64,000 bases of DNA, from the NCBI RefSeq assembly GCF_041320605.1, contig NZ_CP166679.1:4630008-4694007 (forward strand), in the 5' to 3' direction. Each line of letters begins with the position of its first letter. Position 1 is the first letter of the stretch. The position numbers and the translations under genes were made by a program. The notes beneath the pieces were generated by a model. That model made no database searches, was not told the origin of the DNA, and saw nothing but the letters and a program-made list of their open reading frames with translations. Positions 26,345-34,847 of the stretch are shown here, piece by piece. The DNA is from Arenibacter antarcticus (lineage in GTDB: Bacteria > Bacteroidota > Bacteroidia > Flavobacteriales > Flavobacteriaceae).

Positions 26345-26806
26345 ATGCAGAAAAAAATAAACATTAAGAATAAAAGGGCTCGGTTCGACTATGAATTGTT
26401 GGACACTTATACTGCAGGTATCGTATTGTCGGGTACCGAAATAAAATCGATCCGGGAAGGTAAAGCCTCCATTTCAGAGAGCTTTTGCGAATTTAATGAT
26501 AGGAGCGAGCTGTTTGTTGTAAATATGCAGGTAGACGAATACTCCCATGGCTCACATTACAACCACACCCCCAAGGCAGAGCGTAAACTACTGCTTAAGC
26601 GTGGGGAATTAAAGAAATTGGAAAAAGAGGTTAAAAATAGTGGACTTACCATCATCCCTCTCAATCTATTTCTCAATGACCGTGGCTTGGCCAAGATAAA
26701 CATTTCCCTAGCCAAGGGTAAAAAACTTTTTGACAAGCGAGAGACCATTAAAGATAGGGATAACAAGAAAAACTTGGATCGCGTCAAAAAAAGCTTCAAC
26801 AACTAA
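26345..26806 (+). CDS. smpB: SsrA-binding protein
   Basis: The protein is 153 residues from the ATG at 26345; an upstream ATG at 26294 would add 17 residues not found in the family. SmpB binds tmRNA and the ribosome for trans-translation rescue. Conserved stretches: NKRARFDYELLDTYTAGIVL, GTEIKSIREGKASI, the tmRNA-contacting H-rich HGSHYNHTPKAERKLLL and the LARGKK-like ISLAKGKKLFDKRETIKDR. The C-terminal tail is basic, as required for the empty A-site. The gene for tmRNA itself is not in the window. Convergent with pcm (28 nt apart). Confidence 0.97.
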   Translation: MQKKINIKNKRARFDYELLDTYTAGIVLSGTEIKSIREGKASISESFCEFNDRSELFVVNMQVDEYSHGSHYNHTPKAERKLLLKRGELKKLEKEVKNSGLTIIPLNLFLNDRGLAKINISLAKGKKLFDKRETIKDRDNKKNLDRVKKSFNN

Positions 26807-26834
26807 AATCTAATTCAAGGTCCCGTACTATAAG

Positions 26835-27476
26835 CTAATTTTTATCTTCCAATAAAGGTACAAACCTGAAGGAACCCAATTCCTTTTTTTCAAATTCCTT
26901 TGCAGATTTTCTGATAAATAAAGTCATTACCTGCTCGTCTCCCCCAATAGGAATCACCAATCTCCCGCCAATTTTTAGTTGTGCTAACAAAGGATTGGGC
27001 ACAAATGGGGCACCTGCTGTTACAATAATACTGTCAAAAGGCGCTTCTTCCGGCAAACCTTTATAGCCATCCCCAAATATTACTTTTTTGGGCCTATACC
27101 CCATTTTCTTAAAAAACAGATTGGTTTTTTTAAAAAGCTCCAATTGCCGTTCAATAGTAAATACCTTTGCTTTTAGCTTTAAAAGAACAGCCGTTTGATA
27201 ACCGCTCCCTGTACCTATTTCCAATATTTTGTGATTGGGCTCTACCTGTAACAGTTGTGATTGAAAAGCTACGGTATACGGTTGTGAAATAGTTTGATCT
27301 GCTCCAATAGGAAAGGCTTTGTCCTGATAGGCGTGATCTTCAAAACTACTATCTAAGAACAAGTGTCTGGGAATGGCACGGATGGCATTTAACACCGCAA
27401 TGTCCACAATCCCCTTATCTATTAAGACTTCGGCAAGCTTGTTGCGCATTCCGCGATGTTTTAAGGTATCTTTCAA
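26835..27476 (-). CDS. pcm: Protein-L-isoaspartate O-methyltransferase
   Basis: A 213-residue class I methyltransferase that repairs isoaspartyl residues by methyl transfer from S-adenosylmethionine. Features: IPRHLFLDSSFEDHAYQD and the PIGADQTISQPYTVA substrate-binding segment near the N-terminus, SAM motif ILEIGTGSGYQT, and GDGYKGLPEEAPFDSIIVTAGAP. The start is a TTG at 27476 (MKDTLKHRGMRNKL), which aligns with the family's usual N-terminus; an in-frame ATG nine codons later is the alternative. Appears monocistronic. Confidence 0.95.
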   Translation of the reverse strand: MKDTLKHRGMRNKLAEVLIDKGIVDIAVLNAIRAIPRHLFLDSSFEDHAYQDKAFPIGADQTISQPYTVAFQSQLLQVEPNHKILEIGTGSGYQTAVLLKLKAKVFTIERQLELFKKTNLFFKKMGYRPKKVIFGDGYKGLPEEAPFDSIIVTAGAPFVPNPLLAQLKIGGRLVIPIGGDEQVMTLFIRKSAKEFEKKELGSFRFVPLLEDKN

Positions 27477-27795
27477 TTCATTTGGTTTTGGCCTGTAAAG
27501 TTATAAAAGAAAACTTAATAAGTTAGGGGTGATGTGCTATTGTAAAATAGGATTTAATGTAAGTAATTGGTGCTGAGCAGCCCTTAATTAGAATAAAAAA
27601 AATCTAAATCTCAGACCCGTATTTAAACACCTGGTATAATTAGCGATAACCTTAAGCAAGCCCTATAATCAACCTTTCTTTCTGAAATATACTACAATTG
27701 ATTAATCCAGCAAAACCGTAGCAGACCTATCCTATTTTATGTTTTAGGGCTCAATACTTACAAACTATCCTTATTTTTGAACAAAAAACAACTCT
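27477..27795. promoter_or_regulatory. Divergent intergenic region with a candidate -7 box
   Basis: 319 nt between pcm (minus) and the oxidoreductase gene (plus). TATTTTTG at 27772-27779 matches the -7 consensus 16 nt before the downstream ATG. Nothing else recognisable is present: no RNA gene and no strong hairpin. Confidence 0.45.
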
Positions 27796-28755
27796 ATGCT
27801 TAATGTTGGCGTCCTAGGAGCAGGACATTTAGGAAAAATACACCTTAGGTTACTCAATGAATCCACCAAGTATAACTTAGTCGGTTTTTACGATCCAGAT
27901 GTAATCAACGGGAAGAAGGTCGCTGCCGAATTTGGGTATACTTTCTTTGATAATATCAATAAATTAATAGATGCTGTAGACGTAATAGATATCGTTACCC
28001 CTACCCTTTCCCATTTCGATTGTGCCAGAAGGGCCATGGAAAAGGGCAAGCACGTATTTATAGAAAAGCCCATCACCAACACTTTGGAGGAGGCCGAAAC
28101 TCTCCTAGCCCTCGAAAAAAAACACGGAGTAAAGGGACAGGTGGGGCATGTAGAGCGATTTAATCCTGCCTTTATGGCGGTAAAGGAAAATATCCTCAAC
28201 CCTATGTTTATTGAAACCCATAGGTTAGCCGAATTTAATCCACGGGGAACCGATGTTCCGGTAGTATTGGATTTAATGATACACGATATTGATGCCATAC
28301 TCAGCGTTGTAAATTCAGAGGTAAAACAGATCAATGCCAGTGGCGTTTCGGTAATTAGCAACTCTCCTGATATTGCAAATGCAAGAATAGAATTTGAAAA
28401 TGGCTGTGTCGCTAACCTTACTGCCAGCAGAATTTCCTTGAAAAATATGAGGAAATCACGCTTTTTTCAACGTGATGCCTATATCTCTGTAGATTTTTTA
28501 GAGAAAAAGGTTGAAGTGGTGAAAATGAAGGATGCCCCAGAAGAACCAGGAGATTTTGACATGATATTACAGAATGCCGAAGGAGTGAAAAAACAAATTT
28601 ATTTTGAAAACCCCTCCATTCCTATAAATAATGCCATATTGGATGAATTGGAGACTTTTGCCGATGCCATTAACAATAACACCACACCGGTAGTAACCCT
28701 AGAACAAGGCTTTAAAGCTCTGAAAGTGGCATTACAGATCATTAAGTCGTTTTAG
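27796..28755 (+). CDS. Gfo/Idh/MocA-family oxidoreductase
   Basis: A 319-residue NAD(P)-dependent dehydrogenase. The Rossmann fold starts with GVLGAGHLGKIH and contains the family motif EKPIT (KP lysine). The C-terminal domain has VGHVERFNPAF and the IHDIDAI catalytic-region motif. Family members oxidise or reduce sugars, inositols and related compounds. The Gfo/Idh proteins of this length with a C-terminal ALKVALQI ending are conserved across Flavobacteria, but I do not know the substrate. First gene of a long plus-strand run; spacing to the next gene is 65 nt. Confidence 0.88.
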   Translation: MLNVGVLGAGHLGKIHLRLLNESTKYNLVGFYDPDVINGKKVAAEFGYTFFDNINKLIDAVDVIDIVTPTLSHFDCARRAMEKGKHVFIEKPITNTLEEAETLLALEKKHGVKGQVGHVERFNPAFMAVKENILNPMFIETHRLAEFNPRGTDVPVVLDLMIHDIDAILSVVNSEVKQINASGVSVISNSPDIANARIEFENGCVANLTASRISLKNMRKSRFFQRDAYISVDFLEKKVEVVKMKDAPEEPGDFDMILQNAEGVKKQIYFENPSIPINNAILDELETFADAINNNTTPVVTLEQGFKALKVALQIIKSF

Positions 28756-28820
28756 ACAGCTTACATAAATTATTGACAAAGGTTTTGTTACTCAACCTAC
28801 TATTGTAAAAAAATAAATCA

Positions 28821-29708
28821 ATGATAAACATTGCAGTCATAGGTGCAGGTACCATGGGAAATGGCATTGCACACGTATTTGCCCAACACGGATATAAAAC
28901 CAACCTAATAGATATCAGTGGGGAATCTTTGAAAAAAGGGATATCAACCATCAGCAAAAATTTAGATCGAATGATCGCCAAGGAGTTGATCACCGATATT
29001 ACCAAAAAATTGACCTTAGAGAATATAAGCACATTTACTGTTCTATCTGAAGGAGTCAAGGAGGTGAATCTGGTAATTGAGGCCGCTACTGAAAATACGG
29101 ATCTAAAATTAAAAATCTTCGGGGAATTAGACAACCTCTGTCCTCCCAATACCATTTTAGCCAGTAACACTTCCTCCATCTCCATTACCAAGATCGCTGC
29201 CGCTACAAAAAGGGCAGACAAGGTAATAGGGATGCATTTTATGAACCCGGTCCCTATTATGAAGTTGGTGGAGATTATTAGGGGCTATAGCACCTCTGAT
29301 GAGGTGACCAATACAATAATGGAACTATCCAAAAACCTTGGAAAAACCCCTACTGAAGTCAATGATTACCCTGGGTTTGTCGCCAATAGGATATTAATGC
29401 CCATGATAAATGAAGCTATTGAGACACTTTACACCAAGGTGGCTGGAGTTGAGGAAATAGACACGGTAATGAAGTTAGGAATGGCCCATCCCATGGGGCC
29501 CTTACAACTGGCCGATTTTATTGGTTTGGATGTCTGTCTCTCCATATTAAACGTAATGTACGATGGTTTTAAGAATCCCAAGTACGCACCCTGTCCACTT
29601 TTGGTGAATATGGTTATGGCAGGTAAACTTGGTGTAAAATCCGGGCAAGGATTCTACGACTATTCCTCCTCTCGAAAGGCCGAAGTGGTATCCCCACAAT
29701 TCCGCTAA
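28821..29708 (+). CDS. 3-hydroxybutyryl-CoA dehydrogenase
   Basis: A 295-residue enzyme of the 3-hydroxyacyl-CoA dehydrogenase family that interconverts acetoacetyl-CoA and 3-hydroxybutyryl-CoA with NAD(P). Motifs: Rossmann AVIGAGTMGNGIAH at the N-terminus, SNTSSISIT, the catalytic-His region IGMHFMNPVPIMKLVEII, and GFVANRILMP. The C-terminal helical domain has GLDVCLSILNVMY and GQGFYDY. It is the stand-alone form (no enoyl-CoA hydratase half). Likely part of fatty-acid or amino-acid degradation or polyester-type metabolism; the neighbours do not say which. Confidence 0.95.
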   Translation: MINIAVIGAGTMGNGIAHVFAQHGYKTNLIDISGESLKKGISTISKNLDRMIAKELITDITKKLTLENISTFTVLSEGVKEVNLVIEAATENTDLKLKIFGELDNLCPPNTILASNTSSISITKIAAATKRADKVIGMHFMNPVPIMKLVEIIRGYSTSDEVTNTIMELSKNLGKTPTEVNDYPGFVANRILMPMINEAIETLYTKVAGVEEIDTVMKLGMAHPMGPLQLADFIGLDVCLSILNVMYDGFKNPKYAPCPLLVNMVMAGKLGVKSGQGFYDYSSSRKAEVVSPQFR

Positions 29709-29753
29709 AACATCATGTTTTATAAATAAAATAACGTACTAAAAGTAACTCAT

Positions 29754-30407
29754 ATGTCTATAAGAGATAATCTCACCAAAATAAAGGAATCCCTGCCCTC
29801 AAATGTCACTTTGGTAGCAGTATCCAAAACAAAGCCTATAGCTAGCATACAGGAAGCCTATGAAGCAGGACATCGGATTTTTGGTGAAAACAAAATTCAG
29901 GAGATGACCGAGAAATGGGAGACCTTGCCCAAAGATATTCATTGGCATATGATTGGGCATGTTCAACGTAACAAGGTAAAGTATATGGCTCAATTTGTAT
30001 CCTTGATACATGGGGTGGATAGCCTAAAACTCCTAAAAGAAATCAATAAGCAGGCTAAAAAATACGACCGAACCATATCTTGTTTACTACAAGTACACAT
30101 TGCCGAGGAGGAATCTAAATTTGGTTTTGATGAAACGGAATTAATGGATTTAATTTCTTCAGGGGAGTTGGAACCCTTGCAACATATAAAAATCACGGGG
30201 CTCATGGGCATGGCCACTTTTACAGAGGATTCCCAACAAATAATAAAAGAGTTCCGGACCCTTAAAAGTTTATTTGACAAAGTTGAAGCAAAGCTATCCG
30301 GTATAAAAGACCTATCTATGGGAATGAGCGGGGATTACCATATTGCCATTGATGAGGGCAGTACTATGGTGCGACTGGGAAGCAGTATTTTTGGAGCTAG
30401 AAATTAA
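29754..30407 (+). CDS. YggS-family PLP homeostasis protein
   Basis: A 217-residue alanine-racemase-fold protein (PLPBP/YggS). The cofactor lysine is in LVAVSKTKP near residue 25; other marks are FGENKIQE, WHMIGHVQRNKVK and the C-terminal LSMGMSGDYHIAIDEGSTMVRLGSSIFG. It has no racemase activity in characterised members and instead buffers PLP and affects amino-acid and vitamin B6 balance. Cytosolic. It lies 45 nt after the dehydrogenase gene and before a clear promoter. Confidence 0.95.
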   Translation: MSIRDNLTKIKESLPSNVTLVAVSKTKPIASIQEAYEAGHRIFGENKIQEMTEKWETLPKDIHWHMIGHVQRNKVKYMAQFVSLIHGVDSLKLLKEINKQAKKYDRTISCLLQVHIAEEESKFGFDETELMDLISSGELEPLQHIKITGLMGMATFTEDSQQIIKEFRTLKSLFDKVEAKLSGIKDLSMGMSGDYHIAIDEGSTMVRLGSSIFGARN

Positions 30408-30420
30408 CCTCTCATCTTAA

Positions 30421-30448
30421 TTGTATGGCAACAGAATAGCTATCTTTG
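30421..30448 (+). promoter_or_regulatory. Near-consensus Bacteroidota promoter
   Basis: TTG (30421-30423), a 17-nt spacer and TATCTTTG (30441-30448) match the -33/-7 consensus TTG-N17-TAnnTTTG. It lies 28 nt before the exonuclease gene, and probably drives it and the genes that follow. Confidence 0.6.
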
Positions 30449-30476
30449 TTTTGTTATCGAGAATTAGAAACAATAC

Positions 30477-31844
30477 ATGTACGTAGTATTAGATATAGAA
30501 ACCACCGGAGGTAAATACAATGAAGAGGGAATTACAGAAATTGCTATTCACAAATATGATGGGCATAAGGTGGTAGATCAATTCATTAGCCTAATAAATC
30601 CCGAAAAGGAAATTCAACCCTTTGTTGTCAAGTTAACAGGAATTAACAATAATATGTTGCGAACGGCTCCAAAATTCCATGAGGTGGCAAAACGGATTGT
30701 GGAAATTACCGAGGATGCGGTAATAGTAGCACACAATGCGCAATTTGATTACCGGATTTTACGGACTGAATTTAGGAGATTGGGTTACAATTTTGAGCGA
30801 AAGACCCTGTGTACCGTGGAATTGTCCAAGCAATTGCTGCCCGATGCAGAATCTTATAGTCTTGGCAAATTGGTGCGCTCTCTAGGAATTCCCGTAAGCG
30901 ATCGCCACCGCGCCAATGGAGACGCCCTAGCTACTTTACAACTTTTTAAGTTATTGCTGTCCAAGGATCTTGATAAATCCATTGTTAAAAATGTGTTGCG
31001 AAATGAGACCCAAGGAGAACTTTCTCCAAGGCAATTGGATATAGTGGAAACGCTTCCTTCAGAGATTGGTGTCTTTTATATCCATAACAAGGATGGGGAA
31101 ATTATATTGTTGGGAAAAAGCAACAACATTAAGAAACGAATCAATCAGTACTTTACCAATAATGGTGAGAAGGCTAGAAAAATTCAGAAAGAAACTAAAA
31201 GGGTAACCTACGAAAGTACCGGTAACGAATTGGCAGCATTGCTTAAGGAAAATACGGAATTGAGTCGGAACAAACCCAAATACAACGCGAATTACAAACG
31301 GCGTTTGTTTTCTCATGGGGTTTATCAAGGGGTCAACGATGAAGGTTATATTTTCTTGACCGCAGAAAAGGTAAACCCTAGAAAGGAACCTATTGCCACC
31401 TTCAACAGCCTACAAGGTGCTGAAAATTTCCTTCACTCCATAAGAGAAGAATTTCAACTTTGCAATAAGATCAACGGACTTTCTCAGGCCAAAAAAGAGT
31501 GTTCCCATTATTCAGAAGATCAATGTCTTGGTGCATGTATCCATAAGGAGCAAGCTGAAAATTACAACCAAAGAGTACATCTGCTTATCAAAAAATACAG
31601 CATCCCATCAAATAGTATTCTAATTCTAGACAAGGGAAGAGAAGCTGGGGAACGATGTGGTATTCTAATTAAAAATGGTATTTTTAAAGGATTGGGATAT
31701 TTCAATTTAAACCATCAGATAAATAACATCCATATCTTGGAGTCGATTATTACCCCAATGGACAATAATGAGAATACAAGACATATTATCACCTCCTATC
31801 TTCGAAAGAAAAAAGGAGTTAAAATATTAGAACTAAACACGTGA
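30477..31844 (+). CDS. DnaQ-like exonuclease fused to a GIY-YIG nuclease domain
   Basis: A 455-residue protein. Residues 1-170 are a DEDD 3'-5' exonuclease: ExoI VLDIETTGG, ExoII VAHNAQFDYRIL and ExoIII DRHRANGDALAT, so HxAxxD type. Residues about 190-275 are a UvrC/Cho-like GIY-YIG domain (IGVFYIHNKDGEIILLGKSNNIKKRI) with the second YIG Tyr replaced by Leu. The C-terminal region has Cys residues (CNKINGLSQAKKECSHYSEDQCLGACIH). The arrangement resembles E. coli Cho and DnaQ-Cho fusions, so a DNA repair role is likely. It overlaps the channel gene by 4 nt. Confidence 0.88.
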   Translation: MYVVLDIETTGGKYNEEGITEIAIHKYDGHKVVDQFISLINPEKEIQPFVVKLTGINNNMLRTAPKFHEVAKRIVEITEDAVIVAHNAQFDYRILRTEFRRLGYNFERKTLCTVELSKQLLPDAESYSLGKLVRSLGIPVSDRHRANGDALATLQLFKLLLSKDLDKSIVKNVLRNETQGELSPRQLDIVETLPSEIGVFYIHNKDGEIILLGKSNNIKKRINQYFTNNGEKARKIQKETKRVTYESTGNELAALLKENTELSRNKPKYNANYKRRLFSHGVYQGVNDEGYIFLTAEKVNPRKEPIATFNSLQGAENFLHSIREEFQLCNKINGLSQAKKECSHYSEDQCLGACIHKEQAENYNQRVHLLIKKYSIPSNSILILDKGREAGERCGILIKNGIFKGLGYFNLNHQINNIHILESIITPMDNNENTRHIITSYLRKKKGVKILELNT

Positions 31845-32674
31845 ACGCGGAAAGATTAAAAAAGTGGAAATTAAAGATTCATGAAGTAATCTACGGGACC
31901 CATACCCCAGCGGGAAGACTTTTTGACCTCTTATTGCTCGGCCTAATTGTCTACAGTGTCATTATTGTGATGCTGGAGAGTGTACCTTATATTGATAAGG
32001 AGTACCATAATTTCCTAAATATCTCGGAATGGGTGGTCACCATTCTATTTACCTTAGAATATATTTTGCGTGTAATTACAATTAATAGACCCAAGAAATA
32101 TATATTCAGTTTCTTTGGAGTCGTAGATTTCCTATCCACTGTTCCTAAATACCTTTCCCTGTTCTTGGTAGGCTCCCAGTTTATTACAGCCTTTAGAATA
32201 CTGCGACTTTTACGGATATTTAGGATTTTAAAACTGGTGCGCTTTGTTGGAGAATCCAATAATTTAATCAGGGCCCTTAACTCCAGTAAGACCAAAATTT
32301 TTGTTTTCGTCTTTTTTGTTATTATTATATCCGTCATATTGGGTACGGTCATGTACATTGTAGAGGGACCTGAAAATGGCTATACCAGCATACCCCACAG
32401 TGTGTATTGGACTGTTGTTACACTAACTACGGTAGGTTATGGGGATATTTCTCCACAGACCCCATTGGGACAATTTATTGCTACGATGATCATGATCATT
32501 GGTTATGGTATTATTGCCGTACCAACCGGAATCGTGTCCGCAGAATATGCCTCAGGAATGAGCAAGGGCGATACCTTGGACACTGGAAGAGCGTGTCCAA
32601 ATTGCAGTTCAGATGTATTACAAAGTGACGCCCATTACTGTAGGCAATGTGGTTATAAATTAGATGACCATTAA
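31841..32674 (+). CDS. Voltage-gated-type potassium channel with C-terminal zinc ribbon
   Basis: A 277-residue ion transporter starting with GTG that overlaps the previous stop. Six membrane helices are visible: S1 LFDLLLLGLIVYSVIIVML, S2, S3, an arginine-rich S4 (FRILRLLRIFRILKLVRF), the S5-pore-S6 unit and the selectivity filter TTVGYGD. The C-terminal 30 residues hold four Cys, CPNC and CRQCG, a zinc-ribbon pattern. Such channels probably conduct K+ across the inner membrane. The operon context (nuclease, tRNA enzyme) is housekeeping and gives no hint about the physiological trigger. Confidence 0.9.
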   Translation: MNAERLKKWKLKIHEVIYGTHTPAGRLFDLLLLGLIVYSVIIVMLESVPYIDKEYHNFLNISEWVVTILFTLEYILRVITINRPKKYIFSFFGVVDFLSTVPKYLSLFLVGSQFITAFRILRLLRIFRILKLVRFVGESNNLIRALNSSKTKIFVFVFFVIIISVILGTVMYIVEGPENGYTSIPHSVYWTVVTLTTVGYGDISPQTPLGQFIATMIMIIGYGIIAVPTGIVSAEYASGMSKGDTLDTGRACPNCSSDVLQSDAHYCRQCGYKLDDH

Positions 32675-32676
32675 GG

Positions 32677-33588
32677 ATGGAAAGAATACTGATCTCCGTG
32701 GTAGGCCCTACCGCTATAGGAAAGACCACTCTGGGCATTGAACTTGCCAAATATTTTAAAACGGAGATTATTTCTGCAGATTCCCGACAATTTTACAGTG
32801 AAATGTCTATTGGTACTGCAGTTCCTTCAGAGACGGAACTCGCCCAAGTACCGCATCATTTTATACAGCACAGGAGCATTCATGAAGAATATACCGTGGG
32901 TGATTTTGAAAGGGAGGCCTTAGACAAACTGAATGATATTTTTAAAGAAAATAAAGTTGTGGTAATGGTAGGCGGAAGTGGGCTTTATATTGATGCCGTT
33001 ACCAAAGGACTTGACCATTTTCCCGAGATTGATGCAGAAATACGCACACGATTAAACCAAGAATTACTTGATAACGGAATCACCAAACTACAAGAGCAAC
33101 TAAAAGATTTGGATAGGGAATATTACGAAAAAGTAGATTTGAACAATCCACATCGACTAATAAGGGCTTTGGAGGTCTGTATTGGAAGTGGGCTTCCCTA
33201 CTCCTCATTTTTAAACAGGGAAAAGAAATCTAGGGACTTTGCAACCATTACGATAGGATTAGAAGCAGATAGAAAGATTATCTACGATAGAATAAACAGA
33301 AGAGTAGATTTAATGATGGCGCAAGGCCTTTTAGAGGAGGTAAGCTCCCTAAAAGAATACAGTGCATTAAACGCGCTGCAAACTGTTGGTTACAGGGAAT
33401 TGTTCCGTTTTATGGAGGGGGACTTTGATTTAGATACCTCCATTGCGGAAATAAAAAAAAATACGAGAAGGTTTGCCAAGCGTCAACTTACCTGGTTGCG
33501 AAAGAAAGGGGATATTTTATGGGTAGACCATGAGTACAACCTAAAAGAAGTCCTTCAAAAAGTAGAACAAGAAATTGGAAAGAAATGA
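32677..33588 (+). CDS. miaA: tRNA dimethylallyltransferase
   Basis: A 303-residue enzyme that adds the dimethylallyl group from DMAPP to A37 of tRNAs reading UNN codons. Signatures: P-loop VVGPTAIGKTTLGIEL at the N-terminus, ADSRQFYSEMSIGT, PHHFIQHRS, and GGSGLYIDAVTKGLD. The C-terminal KRQLTWLRK segment binds tRNA. Starts 2 nt after the channel gene's stop; its own stop overlaps the next start. Confidence 0.97.
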   Translation: MERILISVVGPTAIGKTTLGIELAKYFKTEIISADSRQFYSEMSIGTAVPSETELAQVPHHFIQHRSIHEEYTVGDFEREALDKLNDIFKENKVVVMVGGSGLYIDAVTKGLDHFPEIDAEIRTRLNQELLDNGITKLQEQLKDLDREYYEKVDLNNPHRLIRALEVCIGSGLPYSSFLNREKKSRDFATITIGLEADRKIIYDRINRRVDLMMAQGLLEEVSSLKEYSALNALQTVGYRELFRFMEGDFDLDTSIAEIKKNTRRFAKRQLTWLRKKGDILWVDHEYNLKEVLQKVEQEIGKK

Positions 33589-34082
33589 CAAAACCCACTC
33601 GAAATATCCTATTTGTGATCGGGATTTCCGGCACTGGAAAGTCAACCATAGGCGAGTTATTAGCCAAAGAGCTGAAATTTCCCTTTTTTGAGGGCGATAA
33701 GTACCATTCCGAAGCCAATATTAAAAAAATGGCTAGTGGCCATCCTTTAAATGATGAAGATCGATTAGCGTGGTTGATCCGTTTAAACCAATTGGCCATA
33801 GAACATAGAACAGATGGATGTATTATAGCCTGTTCTGCCCTAAAGGAATCTTATAGAACGCTACTGCAACGCAACATTAGTTCCCATGTAGTTTGGATCT
33901 CCTTGGAAGGTAGTTTTGAGCTTATTTCATCCAGACTAAATAAACGTAAGGGTCATTTTATGCCTGCTACTTTATTACAATCCCAATGGGATACCTTTGA
34001 ACCTCCAACCGATGCCATAAAAGTATCTGTAGCTCCAGATCCCGAAGAGATCGTTGCAGAAATTTTAAAGCAACTACCCTAA
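33585..34082 (+). CDS. gntK: Gluconate kinase (gluconokinase)
   Basis: A 165-residue thermoresistant-type gluconokinase. P-loop: VIGISGTGKSTIGE; the family motif FFEGDKYHSEANIKKMASGHPLNDEDR is split by the loop that binds gluconate. ATP-dependent phosphorylation of D-gluconate yields 6-phosphogluconate for the pentose phosphate or Entner-Doudoroff route. Its start overlaps the miaA stop by 4 nt (ATGA). The GntP-type permease is 21 kb away, so any functional link is indirect. Confidence 0.95.
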   Translation: MTKPTRNILFVIGISGTGKSTIGELLAKELKFPFFEGDKYHSEANIKKMASGHPLNDEDRLAWLIRLNQLAIEHRTDGCIIACSALKESYRTLLQRNISSHVVWISLEGSFELISSRLNKRKGHFMPATLLQSQWDTFEPPTDAIKVSVAPDPEEIVAEILKQLP

Positions 34083-34119
34083 ACAAAAAAACACCGGTAA
34101 CTCCGGTGTTTTTTTGTTT
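34081..34119. terminator. Bidirectional terminator
   Basis: A perfect 17-bp stem (34081-34097 with 34103-34119) has a 5-nt loop TAACT and a U-tract on each side. It ends the gntK operon (plus) and the response-regulator operon (minus). Confidence 0.93.
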
Positions 34120-34133
34120 ACACTGGATTTGGT

Positions 34134-34844
34134 CTATTCGGTTTTTATAACCAACCTAAACCCTTCCCCGTGAATGTTCAAAATCTCCACGGTATCATCC
34201 CTTTTCAAGTATTTCCTCAATTTAGCGATATATACATCCATACTTCGAGAGGTAAAATAATTGTCATCTCTCCAAATCTTGGTCAATGCCAATTCTCTAG
34301 GCATCAGGTCGTTCTCGTGTAAGGCCAACAATCTCAGTAGCTCGTTCTCCTTTGGGGAAAGCTTTATAGCCTCCTCATCCTTATATTTTAAGAATCTAAG
34401 TTTAGAGTTCAACTGGAATCCACCAATCGTAAATTCAAACTGCTTGCTATCTGCCAAGGAGTTTGAAGATTTTCTTTGGATAATGGCTTTTAACTTCATC
34501 AACAAAACTTCAGAATCGAAGGGCTTATTAAGATAATCATCGGCACCAGCCTTATATCCTTTAAGCACATCTTCCTTCATTGTTTTGGCAGTTAAGAACA
34601 CAATGGGAACGTTTTCGTTTTTTTCCCTGATTTCCTTTGCCAAGGTGAATCCGTCTTTGTAAGGCATCATTACATCAAGAATACAAACATCAAAATTGTC
34701 TTTCTTGAATTTTTCAAAACCTTCCATTCCATTTTTCGCCAACGTAACATCAAAATCGTTCATGGCCAAGTAATCCTTTAGGACAATTCCAAAATTAGGA
34801 TCATCCTCCACTAGCAATATTTTTTTATTTACTGTTTCCATCAT
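34134..34844 (-). CDS. OmpR-family response regulator
   Basis: A 236-residue regulator. Receiver domain: acidic pair D14-D15 in LVEDD, phosphoacceptor D57 in CILDVMMPYKDGF, and KPFDSEVL near residue 108. C-terminal winged helix (about 140-236) with LSPKENELLRLLA and the recognition segment SRSMDVYIAKLRKYL. It pairs with the kinase immediately upstream (3 nt spacing), a pair close to the RprX-RprY arrangement of Bacteroides. Targets unknown; TTAAC repeats in the promoter of its own operon may be sites. Confidence 0.95.
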   Translation of the reverse strand: MMETVNKKILLVEDDPNFGIVLKDYLAMNDFDVTLAKNGMEGFEKFKKDNFDVCILDVMMPYKDGFTLAKEIREKNENVPIVFLTAKTMKEDVLKGYKAGADDYLNKPFDSEVLLMKLKAIIQRKSSNSLADSKQFEFTIGGFQLNSKLRFLKYKDEEAIKLSPKENELLRLLALHENDLMPRELALTKIWRDDNYFTSRSMDVYIAKLRKYLKRDDTVEILNIHGEGFRLVIKTE

Positions 34845-34847
34845 AAT

